A stretch of 64,000 bases of DNA, taken from the NCBI RefSeq assembly GCF_001429785.1, contig NZ_LMJF01000001.1:810473-874472 (forward strand), in the 5' to 3' direction. Origin of the DNA: Lysobacter sp. Root916. GTDB lineage: Bacteria > Pseudomonadota > Gammaproteobacteria > Xanthomonadales > Xanthomonadaceae. Both the position numbers and the translations under genes were made by a program. Positions 34,808 to 42,963 of this stretch are shown here, one piece after another; the first letter of the stretch is position 1, and every line of letters starts with the position of its first letter. The notes beneath the pieces are model-generated. The model was not told the origin of the DNA and searched no databases. It was given only the letters and a program-made list of their open reading frames with translations.

Positions 34808-37123
34808 ATGCGTCAGCACGTCCGTGCTCCCCGCAGCCATGCCTTGGCCATCGCCGTCGCGATCAGCCTGACTTCCGCCGCCGCTTTCGCGCAGGACGCG
34901 CCCGCCGCCGCCACCGAGACGGCGCCCGCCGCCGAATCCGACGCCAAGACCCTGGACGCGCTGATGGTCACCGCGCAGCGCCGCGTCGAACGCGCCAAGG
35001 ACGTGCCGATGGCGCTCACCACCGTCGACGCCGAGAAGCTGCACGTGCTCGGTTCCGGCGGCGGCGACATCCGCTTCCTGTCCGGCCGTCTGCCCAGCCT
35101 GAACATCGAGTCCTCGTTCGGCCGTGCCTTCCCGCGCTTCTACATCCGCGGCCTGGGCAACACCGACTTCGACCTCAACGCCTCGCAGCCGGTCTCGCTG
35201 GTGTACGACGACATCGTGTTGGAGAACCCGCTGCTGAAGGGCTTCCCGGTGTTCGATATGGAGAACGTCGAACTGCTGCGCGGCCCACAGGGCACGCTGT
35301 TCGGCCGCAACACCCCGGCCGGCGTGGTCAAGTTCGAATCGGCCAAGCCGACCCGCGAGCTGGAAGGCTACGGCCAGGTCGCCTACGGCAGCCACGGCAC
35401 CACCAATATCGAAGGCGCGATCAGCGGCCCGCTGGGCCCGAACTGGTCGGCGCGCGCCTCGGTGCTGTACCAGCGCCGCGACGAGTGGGTGACCAACACC
35501 AACCCGAACGCCCGTACCAATCCCAAGCTGGAAGGCTACGACGAGTCGGCCGCGCGCCTGCAGCTGCAGTACGACGGCAGCGAGACCTTCCACGCCCTGT
35601 TCAACGTGCACGCGCGCCATCTCAACGGCACCGCGCGCCTGTTCCGCGCCAACATCTTCAAGCCGGGCACCAACGACCTGGTCGCTGGTTTCGACGACAG
35701 CAAGGTCGCCATCGACGGGCGCAACTCGCAGCAGCTCGACACCTTCGGCGCCAGCGCGCGCCTGAGCTGGGATTTCGGCAACGACCTCACCCTGTACTCC
35801 ATCACCGGCTACGAGACGGCCGATTCGCTCAGCCGCGGCGACATCGACGGCGGCGTGGGCGCGGTATTCGCGCCGCCCTCGGGCCCTGGCTTCATTCCGT
35901 TCTCGGCCGAATCCGCGGACGGTCTGCCCGATCACCGCCAATGGACTCAGGAATTCCGACTGGAGTCCAACTACAGCGGCCCGCTGAACTGGCAGGCCGG
36001 CCTGTTCTATTTCGACGAAGACATCACCGTCGACAGCTTCAACTACGACACGATCTTTGCCGCCGGTGCGCGTGCCGGTTGGGCGCAGCAGAAGCAGCGC
36101 AACAAGGCCTGGGCGGCCTATGGTTCGCTGGACTACGACGTGACCGACAAGCTGACCCTGCGCGGCGGCCTGCGCTACACCCAGGACAAGAAGGATTTCA
36201 CCGCCAGCGTGCTGGAAAGCGCGCCGTTCGGCGCGCCGGTGTCGGGCCCGTTCCCGGTCCACACCGACGTCGACGACGTCAGCTGGGACGCCAGTGCGGT
36301 CTACCAGGTCACCCCGGACGTGAACCTGTACGCCCGCGTGGCCAAGGGCTTCCGCGCGCCGTCGATCCAGGGCCGTCTGCTGTTCCAGGTGCCGCCGCAG
36401 CCGTCGGTGGCCGACGCCGAAAAGGTCATTTCCTACGAAGCCGGCGTCAAGGCCGACCTGTGGGACAAGCGCGCGCGCCTGGGCTTCGCGGTGTTCCATT
36501 ACAACGTCGACAACCAGCAACTCAACGCGGTCGGCGGCGGTGCGAACCAGACCATCCTGGTCAATGCCGACAAGACCGTGGGCCAGGGTTTCGAGCTGGA
36601 CTTCGACGCCTACGTCACCGACAACCTGATGATCACGCTGGGCGCGAGCTACAACGACACCGAGATCAAGGACGGCAATCTGGCGGTGGCGGTCTGCGGC
36701 GCCAGCAACGGCAATCCGCCGCACTGCACGGTTACCGATCCGACCACGGTGGTGGGCGGTACCACGTTGGCGTTCATCAACGGCAACCCGCTGCCGCAGG
36801 CCCCCAAGTGGGTCTATAACCTGACCGCGCGCTACTCGCTGCCGGTCGGCGACGGCGGCGAGTTCTTCGTCTACACCGACTGGGCCTACCGCAGCGAGAT
36901 CAACTACTTCCTCTACGAGGCCAAGGAGTTCCGCGGCAAGGCCCTGGTCGAAGGCGGCCTGCGCGTGGGTTACGGCTGGGAAAACGGCAAGTACGAAGTG
37001 GCGCTGTACGGCCGCAACATCCTCGACAAGGTGCAGGCGGTCGGCGGGATCGACTTCAACAACCTGACCGGCTTCGTCAACGAGCCGCGCATCGTGGGCG
37101 TGGAGTTCAAGGCCGGCTTCTAA
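34808..37123 (+). CDS. TonB-dependent outer membrane receptor
   Basis: A 771-residue receptor. Signal peptide to AAFAQ; an Ala/Pro/Glu linker; TonB-box-like segment LDALMVTAQRR; plug domain (RFLSGRLPSLNIESSFGRAF, YIRGLGNTDFDLN, VELLRGPQGTLFGRNTPAGV) of about 120 residues; then a 22-stranded barrel ending in an aromatic residue (VEFKAGF). The plug and YDDIVLENPL are typical of receptors for siderophores, carbohydrates or other substrates such as the IroN/CirA/sucrose-like group; the ligand cannot be fixed. It is a single-gene transcript with a strong terminator. A signalling domain is absent. Confidence 0.95.
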   Translation: MRQHVRAPRSHALAIAVAISLTSAAAFAQDAPAAATETAPAAESDAKTLDALMVTAQRRVERAKDVPMALTTVDAEKLHVLGSGGGDIRFLSGRLPSLNIESSFGRAFPRFYIRGLGNTDFDLNASQPVSLVYDDIVLENPLLKGFPVFDMENVELLRGPQGTLFGRNTPAGVVKFESAKPTRELEGYGQVAYGSHGTTNIEGAISGPLGPNWSARASVLYQRRDEWVTNTNPNARTNPKLEGYDESAARLQLQYDGSETFHALFNVHARHLNGTARLFRANIFKPGTNDLVAGFDDSKVAIDGRNSQQLDTFGASARLSWDFGNDLTLYSITGYETADSLSRGDIDGGVGAVFAPPSGPGFIPFSAESADGLPDHRQWTQEFRLESNYSGPLNWQAGLFYFDEDITVDSFNYDTIFAAGARAGWAQQKQRNKAWAAYGSLDYDVTDKLTLRGGLRYTQDKKDFTASVLESAPFGAPVSGPFPVHTDVDDVSWDASAVYQVTPDVNLYARVAKGFRAPSIQGRLLFQVPPQPSVADAEKVISYEAGVKADLWDKRARLGFAVFHYNVDNQQLNAVGGGANQTILVNADKTVGQGFELDFDAYVTDNLMITLGASYNDTEIKDGNLAVAVCGASNGNPPHCTVTDPTTVVGGTTLAFINGNPLPQAPKWVYNLTARYSLPVGDGGEFFVYTDWAYRSEINYFLYEAKEFRGKALVEGGLRVGYGWENGKYEVALYGRNILDKVQAVGGIDFNNLTGFVNEPRIVGVEFKAGF

Positions 37124-37164
37124 GGCCGGGCAGGGCGGCCCGCCGCCTGCCATCGCAATACCGG

Positions 37165-37193
37165 ACGGCCCGCCTCGCGCGGGCCGTTTTTTT
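37165..37193 (+). terminator. Intrinsic terminator of the TonB receptor gene
   Basis: Stem ACGGCCCGC, loop CTCGC, stem GCGGGCCGT, followed by a run of seven T. About 40 bases after the receptor stop codon. Confidence 0.95.
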
Positions 37194-37214
37194 ATGCAGA
37201 AGAGAGGAGTGCGT

Positions 37215-37261
37215 AGTGAGAAGTGAGTAAAGGCGGGGCTTGCTCCGGCTCACTTCTCACT
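37215..37261. repeat. Inverted repeat AGTGAGAAGTGAG...CTCACTTCTCACT
   Basis: Perfect 13-bp arms at 37215-37227 and 37249-37261, 21-base spacer. Arms are identical to those at 23038-23076, with further GAGTG/CACTC words just outside. Lies between the receptor terminator and the glutathione peroxidase gene. Confidence 0.85.
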
Positions 37262-37339
37262 CCTCCCCGCTCACTCCTATTTCCGTACCCTCGGAACGCG
37301 CTATCGTCTCCCAATCCCCGCCGCCCCGCCGGAGCGACC

Positions 37340-37822
37340 ATGACCACCGCCTATGACTTCACCGCCACCGACATCGACGGCCAGCCGCGCTCGCTGGACG
37401 AGTATCGCGGCAAGGTGCTGCTGATCGTCAACGTCGCCTCGCAGTGCGGCTTCACACCGCAGTACACCGGCCTGGAACAGTTGGAGCGCAAGTTCAAGGA
37501 GCGGGGCTTCGAAGTGCTGGGCTTCCCCTGCGACCAGTTCGGCCACCAGGAGCCGGGCAACGAGGCCGAGATCAAGGAGTTCTGCTCGCTGACCTATGAC
37601 GTGAGTTTCCCGCTGTACGCCAAGGTCGACGTCAACGGCGACCAGGCGCATCCGTTGTGGAAGTGGCTCAAGGACGAGAAGGGCGGCTTCCTCGGCATCG
37701 ACGCGATCAAATGGAACTTCAGCAAGTTCCTGGTCGGCCGCGACGGCAAGGTCATCAAGCGCTACGCCCCGACCGACAAGCCCGAGTCGATCGCGTCGGA
37801 TATCGAGAAGGCGCTGGCCTAG
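37340..37822 (+). CDS. Glutathione peroxidase (Cys type)
   Basis: A 160-residue thiol peroxidase reducing hydrogen and organic hydroperoxides. The peroxidatic Cys36 lies in NVASQCGFTPQYTGLE, with the conserved GFPCDQFGHQEPG (resolving Cys64 and Gln70) and KWNFSKFLVGRDG (catalytic Trp/Asn). It belongs to the cytosolic Cys-GPx class, which often takes electrons from thioredoxin. The SD GGAGCGACC precedes the ATG. Strand alone, downstream of the TonB receptor terminator. Confidence 0.95.
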   Translation: MTTAYDFTATDIDGQPRSLDEYRGKVLLIVNVASQCGFTPQYTGLEQLERKFKERGFEVLGFPCDQFGHQEPGNEAEIKEFCSLTYDVSFPLYAKVDVNGDQAHPLWKWLKDEKGGFLGIDAIKWNFSKFLVGRDGKVIKRYAPTDKPESIASDIEKALA

Positions 37823-37847
37823 ATCGAAAGCGACCGGGCTCGCCCGC

Positions 37848-38225
37848 ATGCGAATGACACTGAGGTCTGCCGTTAAAGCCATCGTCTATGTCGCGTTGGC
37901 GGTGGCCGTATGTGGTGCGGCTTTCATCGGGTTCGCGACATCCGGCCCCTGCGAGTACCGATATCCGGATGAGATCGCGAGAGTGGATGAAGTGGTCCAT
38001 GCGATCCATCGGTTCAAGTTGGAGCGCAGCAAGCTTCCAGAGCCTGGAAACGATGAGGACATGACGCGTGTCGGGCTTCCGGGGCATCTTGCTGCCAATT
38101 ACGAGTTAGACAAGCGCGGAGGGTTCACCGTGAAATCCGTTGGGCTGCACGGCATGATGAGCTTCGATGGGCCTTGGGTGGAGTACTCGTCGGCAACTGG
38201 AACCTATGTATGTCATGCAATGTGA
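37848..38225 (+). CDS. Small membrane-anchored protein of unknown function, lower GC
   Basis: A 125-residue protein with one N-terminal helix (VKAIVYVALAVAVCGAAFIG) and a periplasmic part: YRYPDEIARVDEVVHAIHRF, then a KLPEPGNDEDMTRVGLPG loop, and two Cys (GPCEYRY and YVCHAM) able to form a disulfide. The layout (helix, then a helix and a GxP-type loop) vaguely recalls type II pseudopilins, but the helix lacks a prepilin site. Codon choice and base composition are distinctly less GC-rich than in adjacent genes, which suggests a separate origin. It follows glutathione peroxidase by 25 bases. ATG at 37848 or 37854. Confidence 0.65.
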   Translation: MRMTLRSAVKAIVYVALAVAVCGAAFIGFATSGPCEYRYPDEIARVDEVVHAIHRFKLERSKLPEPGNDEDMTRVGLPGHLAANYELDKRGGFTVKSVGLHGMMSFDGPWVEYSSATGTYVCHAM

Positions 38226-38287
38226 ACGGAAGCAGCTGGGTATTCGTCAGGACCGCAGAACGATCTAGCGCAAGCTGCTAGGGCTTT

Positions 38288-38363
38288 GGGGTAGGAGCGG
38301 CGTGAGCCGCGACCGCGTCGTAGCCGAAACTGCGCAGTCGCGGCTCACGCCGCTCCTACCCCA
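38288..38363. repeat. Compact GGGGTAGGAGCGGCGTGAGCCGCGAC palindrome
   Basis: A near-perfect inverted repeat: the left arm from 38288 and the right arm (GTCGCGGCTCACGCCGCTCC) ending at 38363 pair over about 26 bases with a spacer of about 24 bases. It lies just upstream of the acyltransferase stop on the other strand and could end transcription from both sides. Confidence 0.9.
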
Positions 38364-38376
38364 GAGCTATCGGCCC

Positions 38377-39573
38377 TCAAGCCGCGTCGTTCGCCGCCTG
38401 CAACCCCGTCGCCGCGATCGCCTGGCGGCGCGGCTGGACCCGCGCCTTGAGCCCGAAGCACGGCCGCAGCAGCGGCACCCGGCGAATGATCGCGTGCAGC
38501 CCCCAGCAGCCCAGCACCGTGCCCACCACCACGATGACCGGTTCGCTCACCGGGCCCAGGTGCAGCGGCAGGATCCAGTACGCGATCAGCACGATTAGGC
38601 TCTGGTGCAGCACGTACCAGGGATAGACCGCCTCGTTGGCCCAGGGCAGCCAGCGGAACGGGCGATTGAGCAGGGCATGGCCCCAGCCCAGGATCGCGGA
38701 AATCGCGAACCAGATGTACAGATTGCGCAGCAGCCACACGCTGTTCTGCAGCAGGTCCGGAATCTGGTCGGGCAGCACCAGCACCAGGGTCAGGTAGAAG
38801 CCGAACAGGCCCAGGGCCAGGCTCAGGGTCCACTTGCGCAGCCGCACCAGCTCGTTCCACAAACCGCTGTCGTTACCCAGCCAATAGCCGTACAGGAACA
38901 CGCTGAAATAGATCGCGTGGCGGTACCAGTCGTGGATCAGGTCGCCGGTTTCCTCGAAGTGCGGCTGCAGCAGCATGGTCGCCAGGGCCAGCGGTAGGGC
39001 CGGCAGGATCACCAGCTTCCAGCCACGCAAGCCCGTCGCCAATGCGTGCAGGCGCCGGCCCAGACCATTGCGGAACAGCGGCAGCAGGGCGGCCAGGGCG
39101 AGGGTGTAGACCCACAGATAGGCCAGGTACCACAGGTGGTTCCAGGTGAAGCCGTACTCCCAGCCGTCGAAGGCGTCCTTGGGCCAGGGCTGGAACTGGT
39201 AGTAGCGCAACAGGAAGTCGACGAAACCCGGCTCGACCAGGCCGTTGGCCACGCCCTGGGCGTAGGGCTGGATCGGCACCACCACCAGGCAGCCGAAGGT
39301 CAGCGGCAACAGCAGGCGCCAGCTGCGCTGGATCACGAAGCGGCCCAGCGAGGTGCCGCGCAACAGGAAGTGCACCGACAGGCCCGAGATCAGGAAGATC
39401 AGATCCATGCGCCAGCGGTTCATGAACAGCATCGGGATCTGCAGCGGTTCCGACAGATGGGTGCTTTTCAGATGCCAGTCCCACTCGGCGACGTAGAGCA
39501 TGGCGCAGTGGTAGAGGATCAACAGGGCGAAGGCGATCGCGCGCAGGGCGTCGATGTCGTGGCGGCGTTGCAT
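38377..39573 (-). CDS. Acyltransferase family 3 membrane protein
   Basis: A 398-residue inner-membrane protein with about ten hydrophobic helices. The signature region is MQRRHDIDALRAIAFALLIL, followed by MDLIFLISGLSVHFLLRG and YWLGNDSGLWNELVRLRK. This family adds acyl or succinyl groups to glucans, O-antigen or other sugars; the OpgC-like HDIDALRAIA motif suggests glucan or lipid-linked sugar modification, but the target is unknown. The gene is divergent from the LytTR regulator, which may control it. Confidence 0.88.
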   Translation of the reverse strand: MQRRHDIDALRAIAFALLILYHCAMLYVAEWDWHLKSTHLSEPLQIPMLFMNRWRMDLIFLISGLSVHFLLRGTSLGRFVIQRSWRLLLPLTFGCLVVVPIQPYAQGVANGLVEPGFVDFLLRYYQFQPWPKDAFDGWEYGFTWNHLWYLAYLWVYTLALAALLPLFRNGLGRRLHALATGLRGWKLVILPALPLALATMLLQPHFEETGDLIHDWYRHAIYFSVFLYGYWLGNDSGLWNELVRLRKWTLSLALGLFGFYLTLVLVLPDQIPDLLQNSVWLLRNLYIWFAISAILGWGHALLNRPFRWLPWANEAVYPWYVLHQSLIVLIAYWILPLHLGPVSEPVIVVVGTVLGCWGLHAIIRRVPLLRPCFGLKARVQPRRQAIAATGLQAANDAA

Positions 39574-39715
39574 GGTCGGTCCGCGGCAGTGAAGGTGCGC
39601 CCAGCCTTGCCGCGAGCGGCGCCGCGCGCAGCGCTCAGGTGACCGGTGGCGGGCCGGCAGGGACGAATCGCGGGCCCTGGGGACGGCCGGTTGCCGCGCG
39701 CGTGCCCGCACAGGC

Positions 39716-39721
39716 GAGAAT
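39716..39721 (+). promoter_or_regulatory. -10-like GAGAAT, six bases before the LytTR gene start
   Basis: The GAGAAT hexamer ends six bases before the ATG, as at uup, thpR and tcdA. It is a weaker match to consensus. It also lies in the divergent promoter region shared with the acyltransferase gene. Confidence 0.35.
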
Positions 39722-39727
39722 GCGCGC

Positions 39728-40663
39728 ATGAATTACGAACCGACCGCGGCCAGGACGGCCGACGCCGACACCGCCATTCCGCCCGCCCAGCCGGTCGCCC
39801 CGCTCAGCGCCTGGGACCGCTACCAGCCCTGGCGGCGCACCGCCGAGGTCGCGAGCTGGGTGCTGCTGTTCGCGGCCAACGCGATCGGCGGCACCCTGAC
39901 CACCATCATCGACATCCATCGGGTCGGCTTGGACATCCCCGACTGGGCGCCCGCGATCTGGGAGGCGACCAGCTGCCTGGTCGCGCTGTGCCTGGTGCCG
40001 GCCCTGGTCTGGTACACCCGCCGGATCCCGTTCCATATCGACAGCTGGCGACGGGCGCTGGCGCTGCACCTGCTGGGCAGCGTGGTCTGGTCGTTGCTGC
40101 ACGTGAGCCTGATGGTCGGTCTGCGCAAGCTGATCTATGCCGGGCTGGGCGAGTCCTACGATTTCGGTTCCTGGGGCATGGGGCTGGTCTACGAGTATCT
40201 GAAAGACGTGCGTTCCTACGTCTACATGGTGTTGTGGATCGAGGGCTACCGCCTGCTGATGCGGCGTTGGCAGGGCGAGGCCAGTCTGCTGGCGCCGCCC
40301 GACGACCTGCCCGAGCCGGCCACGCCCGAGCGCCCGGAGCGCTTCCTGGTGCGAAAGCTGGGCAAGGAATTCCTGATCGCGGCCGGCGAGGTCGAATGGC
40401 TGCAGGCCTCGTCCAACTACGTGAACCTGCACTTGCGCGGCCGCGACTATCCGCTGCGCACCACCATGGCCACGATCGAGGCCCAACTGGACCCCGCGCG
40501 CTTCGTGCGCGTGCACCGTTCTTATATGGTCAATCTGGACTGCGTGGGCGAGATCGAGCCGCTGGAAAGCGGCGACGCGCGCATCACTATGCGCGACGGC
40601 ACCCGCATCCCGTGCAGCCGGCGCTACCGCGGTGTGCTGCGCCAGGACCGGCGCGCGGCCTGA
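39728..40663 (+). CDS. Membrane-bound LytTR-domain transcriptional regulator
   Basis: A 311-residue one-component regulator. Four hydrophobic segments occur at about residues 42-62, 78-97, 112-132 and 160-178, then a Pro-rich linker. The C-terminal LytTR DNA-binding domain spans about 205-305 (FLIAAGEVEWLQASSNYVNL, LRTTMATIEAQLDPARFVRV, HRSYMVNLDCVGEIEPL, RIPCSRRYRGVL). There is no receiver domain, so sensing probably occurs in the membrane. The divergent acyltransferase gene is the most likely target. LytTR regulators usually bind direct repeats upstream of cell-surface genes. Confidence 0.9.
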   Translation: MNYEPTAARTADADTAIPPAQPVAPLSAWDRYQPWRRTAEVASWVLLFAANAIGGTLTTIIDIHRVGLDIPDWAPAIWEATSCLVALCLVPALVWYTRRIPFHIDSWRRALALHLLGSVVWSLLHVSLMVGLRKLIYAGLGESYDFGSWGMGLVYEYLKDVRSYVYMVLWIEGYRLLMRRWQGEASLLAPPDDLPEPATPERPERFLVRKLGKEFLIAAGEVEWLQASSNYVNLHLRGRDYPLRTTMATIEAQLDPARFVRVHRSYMVNLDCVGEIEPLESGDARITMRDGTRIPCSRRYRGVLRQDRRAA

Positions 40664-40669
40664 GCCGTC

Positions 40670-41269
40670 TCAGTCGCGGCCGGCCTGCGCGGCCGGCGGC
40701 GGCAGCAGGGCGTGCAGCTCGCGCACCAGGCGCTCGACCTTCTGCGGGGTGTAGCCGCGCTGCACGTGCGCGATCCGGCCGCGGGTGTCGATCAGGAAGG
40801 CGTTGGGGACCGCGCGCACCCGGTAGTAGCGCGCGACCGTGCCCGGGTCGCGCAGCGTCAACAGGTCCAGGCCGGGGTTCTGGCGCAGGAAGGCCTCGTA
40901 GTCGCGCTGCGGTTCGGCGTAGTTGATCGCGACGATCTGCAGGCGCTCGCGGCCGAATCCGGTCTGCAGCGCCGACAGCTGCGGCAGCTCGCGCCGGCAT
41001 TGCTCGCACCAGCCGGCCCAGAACACCACCAGCACCACCTTGCCGCGGTAGTGGCTGACCTGGATCGAACGGCCGTCGCGGTCCAGGCCCAGCCAGTCGG
41101 GCGGCAGGTCGCCGACCTGCGGGCCCTGCTCGGTCGCGTTCGCCGGTGTGGCGTCGCCCCTCGCGGCCTGCGCCGGCAGCAGCGCCGCGCCGCCCAGCAG
41201 CGCCAGCATCGTTGCGAACAGCCAGCCCCGCAGCGTATGGGTCAGCGGCGAGGGCGGGCGCGCGCTCAT
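40670..41269 (-). CDS. TlpA/ResA-like thioredoxin-family protein
   Basis: A 199-residue exported thiol-disulfide protein. A signal peptide or anchor (GWLFATMLALLGGAALLPAQA) leads to a thioredoxin fold with VVFWAGWCEQCRRELPQL, active Cys88 and Cys91. PNAFLIDTRGRIAHVQRGYT is the cis-Pro region. Its ATG overlaps the stop of the ferredoxin reductase gene (ATGA), so the two are translationally coupled. A role in periplasmic reduction, perhaps cytochrome c or protein-thiol maintenance, is inferred from family members. Confidence 0.92.
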   Translation of the reverse strand: MSARPPSPLTHTLRGWLFATMLALLGGAALLPAQAARGDATPANATEQGPQVGDLPPDWLGLDRDGRSIQVSHYRGKVVLVVFWAGWCEQCRRELPQLSALQTGFGRERLQIVAINYAEPQRDYEAFLRQNPGLDLLTLRDPGTVARYYRVRAVPNAFLIDTRGRIAHVQRGYTPQKVERLVRELHALLPPPAAQAGRD

Positions 41270-42075
41270 TTCTCGACGAACGCGCGCTCGTACACGTACT
41301 GGCCGGGGACGCCGATACGCGGCGCCGCGCCGAAGCCGCGGCTGTCCAGCAGTTCGCGGAAATCGGCCAGCATCTGCGGGCTGCCGCAGATCATGGCGCG
41401 GTCGTGTTCGGCCGCCAGCGGCTCGATCCCGAGCTGCTCCATCATGCGTCCCGTGGCCATCATCTCGGTCAGGCGCCCGCGCTGGTCGCGGCCGGCGAAA
41501 TCGAAGCCCTCGCGGCTTACCGCCGGGTAGTACAGCAGTTTGGCCGCGATCTGCTCGCCCAGGAATTCGTGCTTGGGCAGCTCGTTGACGATGTAGTCGC
41601 GGTAGGCCAGGTCCTGCGCGCTGCGCACGCCGTGGCACAGGATTACGCGCTCGAAGCGTTCGTAGGTCTCCGGGTCCTTGATGATCGACAGCCACGGCGC
41701 GAAGCCGGTGCCGGTGCCCAACAGATACAGATTGCGGCCCGGGTGCAGGTCGTGGATCAGCAGGGTGCCGGTGGGCTTGCGGCCGATCAGCACCTCATCG
41801 CCGGGACGGATTTCCTTCAGGCGCGAGGTCAACGGCCCGTTGGGCACCTTGATGCTGAAGAACTCCAGCTGTTCTTCCCAGTTCGCGCTGGCGATCGAAT
41901 ACGCGCGCAGCAACGGCTTGGACGAACCGTCCGCCTGCGGCACCTGCAGTCCGATCATCACGAACTGGCCGTTGTCGAAGCGGAATCCGTCGTCGCGGGT
42001 GGTGGTGAAGCTGAAGTAGTCGTCGGTCCAGTGACGGACGTCCAGCACCGTCTCGGTGCCAAAAGCGGAGGACAT
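41266..42075 (-). CDS. fpr: Ferredoxin/flavodoxin--NADP+ reductase
   Basis: A 269-residue FAD flavoprotein passing electrons between NADPH and ferredoxin or flavodoxin. FAD site: DNGQFVMIGLQ and RAYSIASANWEEQLEFF (RxYS motif); NADP site: LYLLGTGTGFAPWLSI and VILCHGVRSAQDLAY; the end YVYERAFVEK is typical of bacterial subclass I Fpr. Start at 42075 fits the family length (about 260). A -10 TACAAT on the minus strand lies about 30 bases upstream. Coupled to the thioredoxin-like gene. Often linked to oxidative stress or iron-sulfur demand. Confidence 0.95.
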   Translation of the reverse strand: MSSAFGTETVLDVRHWTDDYFSFTTTRDDGFRFDNGQFVMIGLQVPQADGSSKPLLRAYSIASANWEEQLEFFSIKVPNGPLTSRLKEIRPGDEVLIGRKPTGTLLIHDLHPGRNLYLLGTGTGFAPWLSIIKDPETYERFERVILCHGVRSAQDLAYRDYIVNELPKHEFLGEQIAAKLLYYPAVSREGFDFAGRDQRGRLTEMMATGRMMEQLGIEPLAAEHDRAMICGSPQMLADFRELLDSRGFGAAPRIGVPGQYVYERAFVEK

Positions 42076-42162
42076 GCGGGGCAGGGGTGTGGAGCTGGGA
42101 GCGCATTGTAGCCGATTGATGAGATTGACTCTCATCTGTCGCGCGGCGGCCGTGGCAGCGGT

Positions 42163-42963
42163 TCAGACCGCCGCCACCATGTCGGCTGCCAGCGCAGCAA
42201 TGGTTTCCGGGCCAGTCCAGGCCGGATCGAGCTCTCGGCCGATCCGGGGGTAGGCTTCGACCTGATAGGCGCGCCCGAAGCTGATGGCCCCGTCGCTGAA
42301 GCCTTCGTAGCAGACCATCGCGTGACGGCTGCCGGGCGGGGTGACGGGCAGGTAGGGCTGTTGCGGCGCAGGCCACGCATTGAGCGATACGTCGAAGCGA
42401 ATGGCGACGGCCTCGCGCGCGATACCGATGGCGATATCGGTGGCGAGGCATTTGAGCTCCAGCGCCACCAGCGCCGGCATCCTATGGCCGCCTTCGGTAC
42501 TGCCGCCGGCGGCGATGCGCCGGCGTTCCTCATCGACGGCGCCCGGGCGCAGCAGGGCGATATCGAATTCGTGCGCGACGCCGCTGCGGCCGGAGAATCG
42601 GAGGGAGTTATGCAACTGCACGATCGGTTGTGCGTTGCGGTAGAGGGTGATGTAACCGGGGCTGTTGGGGCGCGAGCCCAGCAGCCCGGGGCCGCCGCGA
42701 ATTACCGCACGATCGGCGCTGGTGGCCGAAGCGCCGGAGCCGAGATGCCAATGAGCGTGGTACGACCCCGCCGAACGGGTTTTCAGTTCCTCCACCAGCG
42801 CGGCCGACAATGCCAGCATCACCCAGGCTTCGTAGCACTTGCCCTTCTCTTGGTTCTTGTCGCTGTGGCGCAGATGGCGGTCCTCCACGTGGGCGCCGAG
42901 CGCGCCGGCGATCCGGCCGACCTCCGCGATGGCCTGGTCGATATCGAAGGCGACCTTGCTCAT
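42163..42963 (-). CDS. Unknown protein with PD-(D/E)XK nuclease-like core (second gene of a coupled pair)
   Basis: A 266-residue soluble protein; family not recognised. Three residues sit in the order of a PD-(D/E)XK core. Glu45 lies in a helix (GKCYEAWVMLALSAALVEEL). Asp134 ends a strand (GVAHEFDIALLRPG). Glu169-x-Lys171 occurs in the next strand (MPALVALELKCLATDIAIGI) followed by a helix. A second region (SPGYITLYRNAQPIVQLH) is beta-like. Its ATG overlaps the stop of the upstream gene by four bases, so translation is coupled. The enzymatic role (nuclease, or a nuclease-fold binding protein) is inference. Confidence 0.72.
   Translation of the reverse strand: MSKVAFDIDQAIAEVGRIAGALGAHVEDRHLRHSDKNQEKGKCYEAWVMLALSAALVEELKTRSAGSYHAHWHLGSGASATSADRAVIRGGPGLLGSRPNSPGYITLYRNAQPIVQLHNSLRFSGRSGVAHEFDIALLRPGAVDEERRRIAAGGSTEGGHRMPALVALELKCLATDIAIGIAREAVAIRFDVSLNAWPAPQQPYLPVTPPGSRHAMVCYEGFSDGAISFGRAYQVEAYPRIGRELDPAWTGPETIAALAADMVAAV

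Noticed and set aside
37848..38225. Type II secretion pseudopilin
   Set aside because: The hydrophobic helix lacks a prepilin peptidase site (G followed by F/E) and no gsp genes are near.
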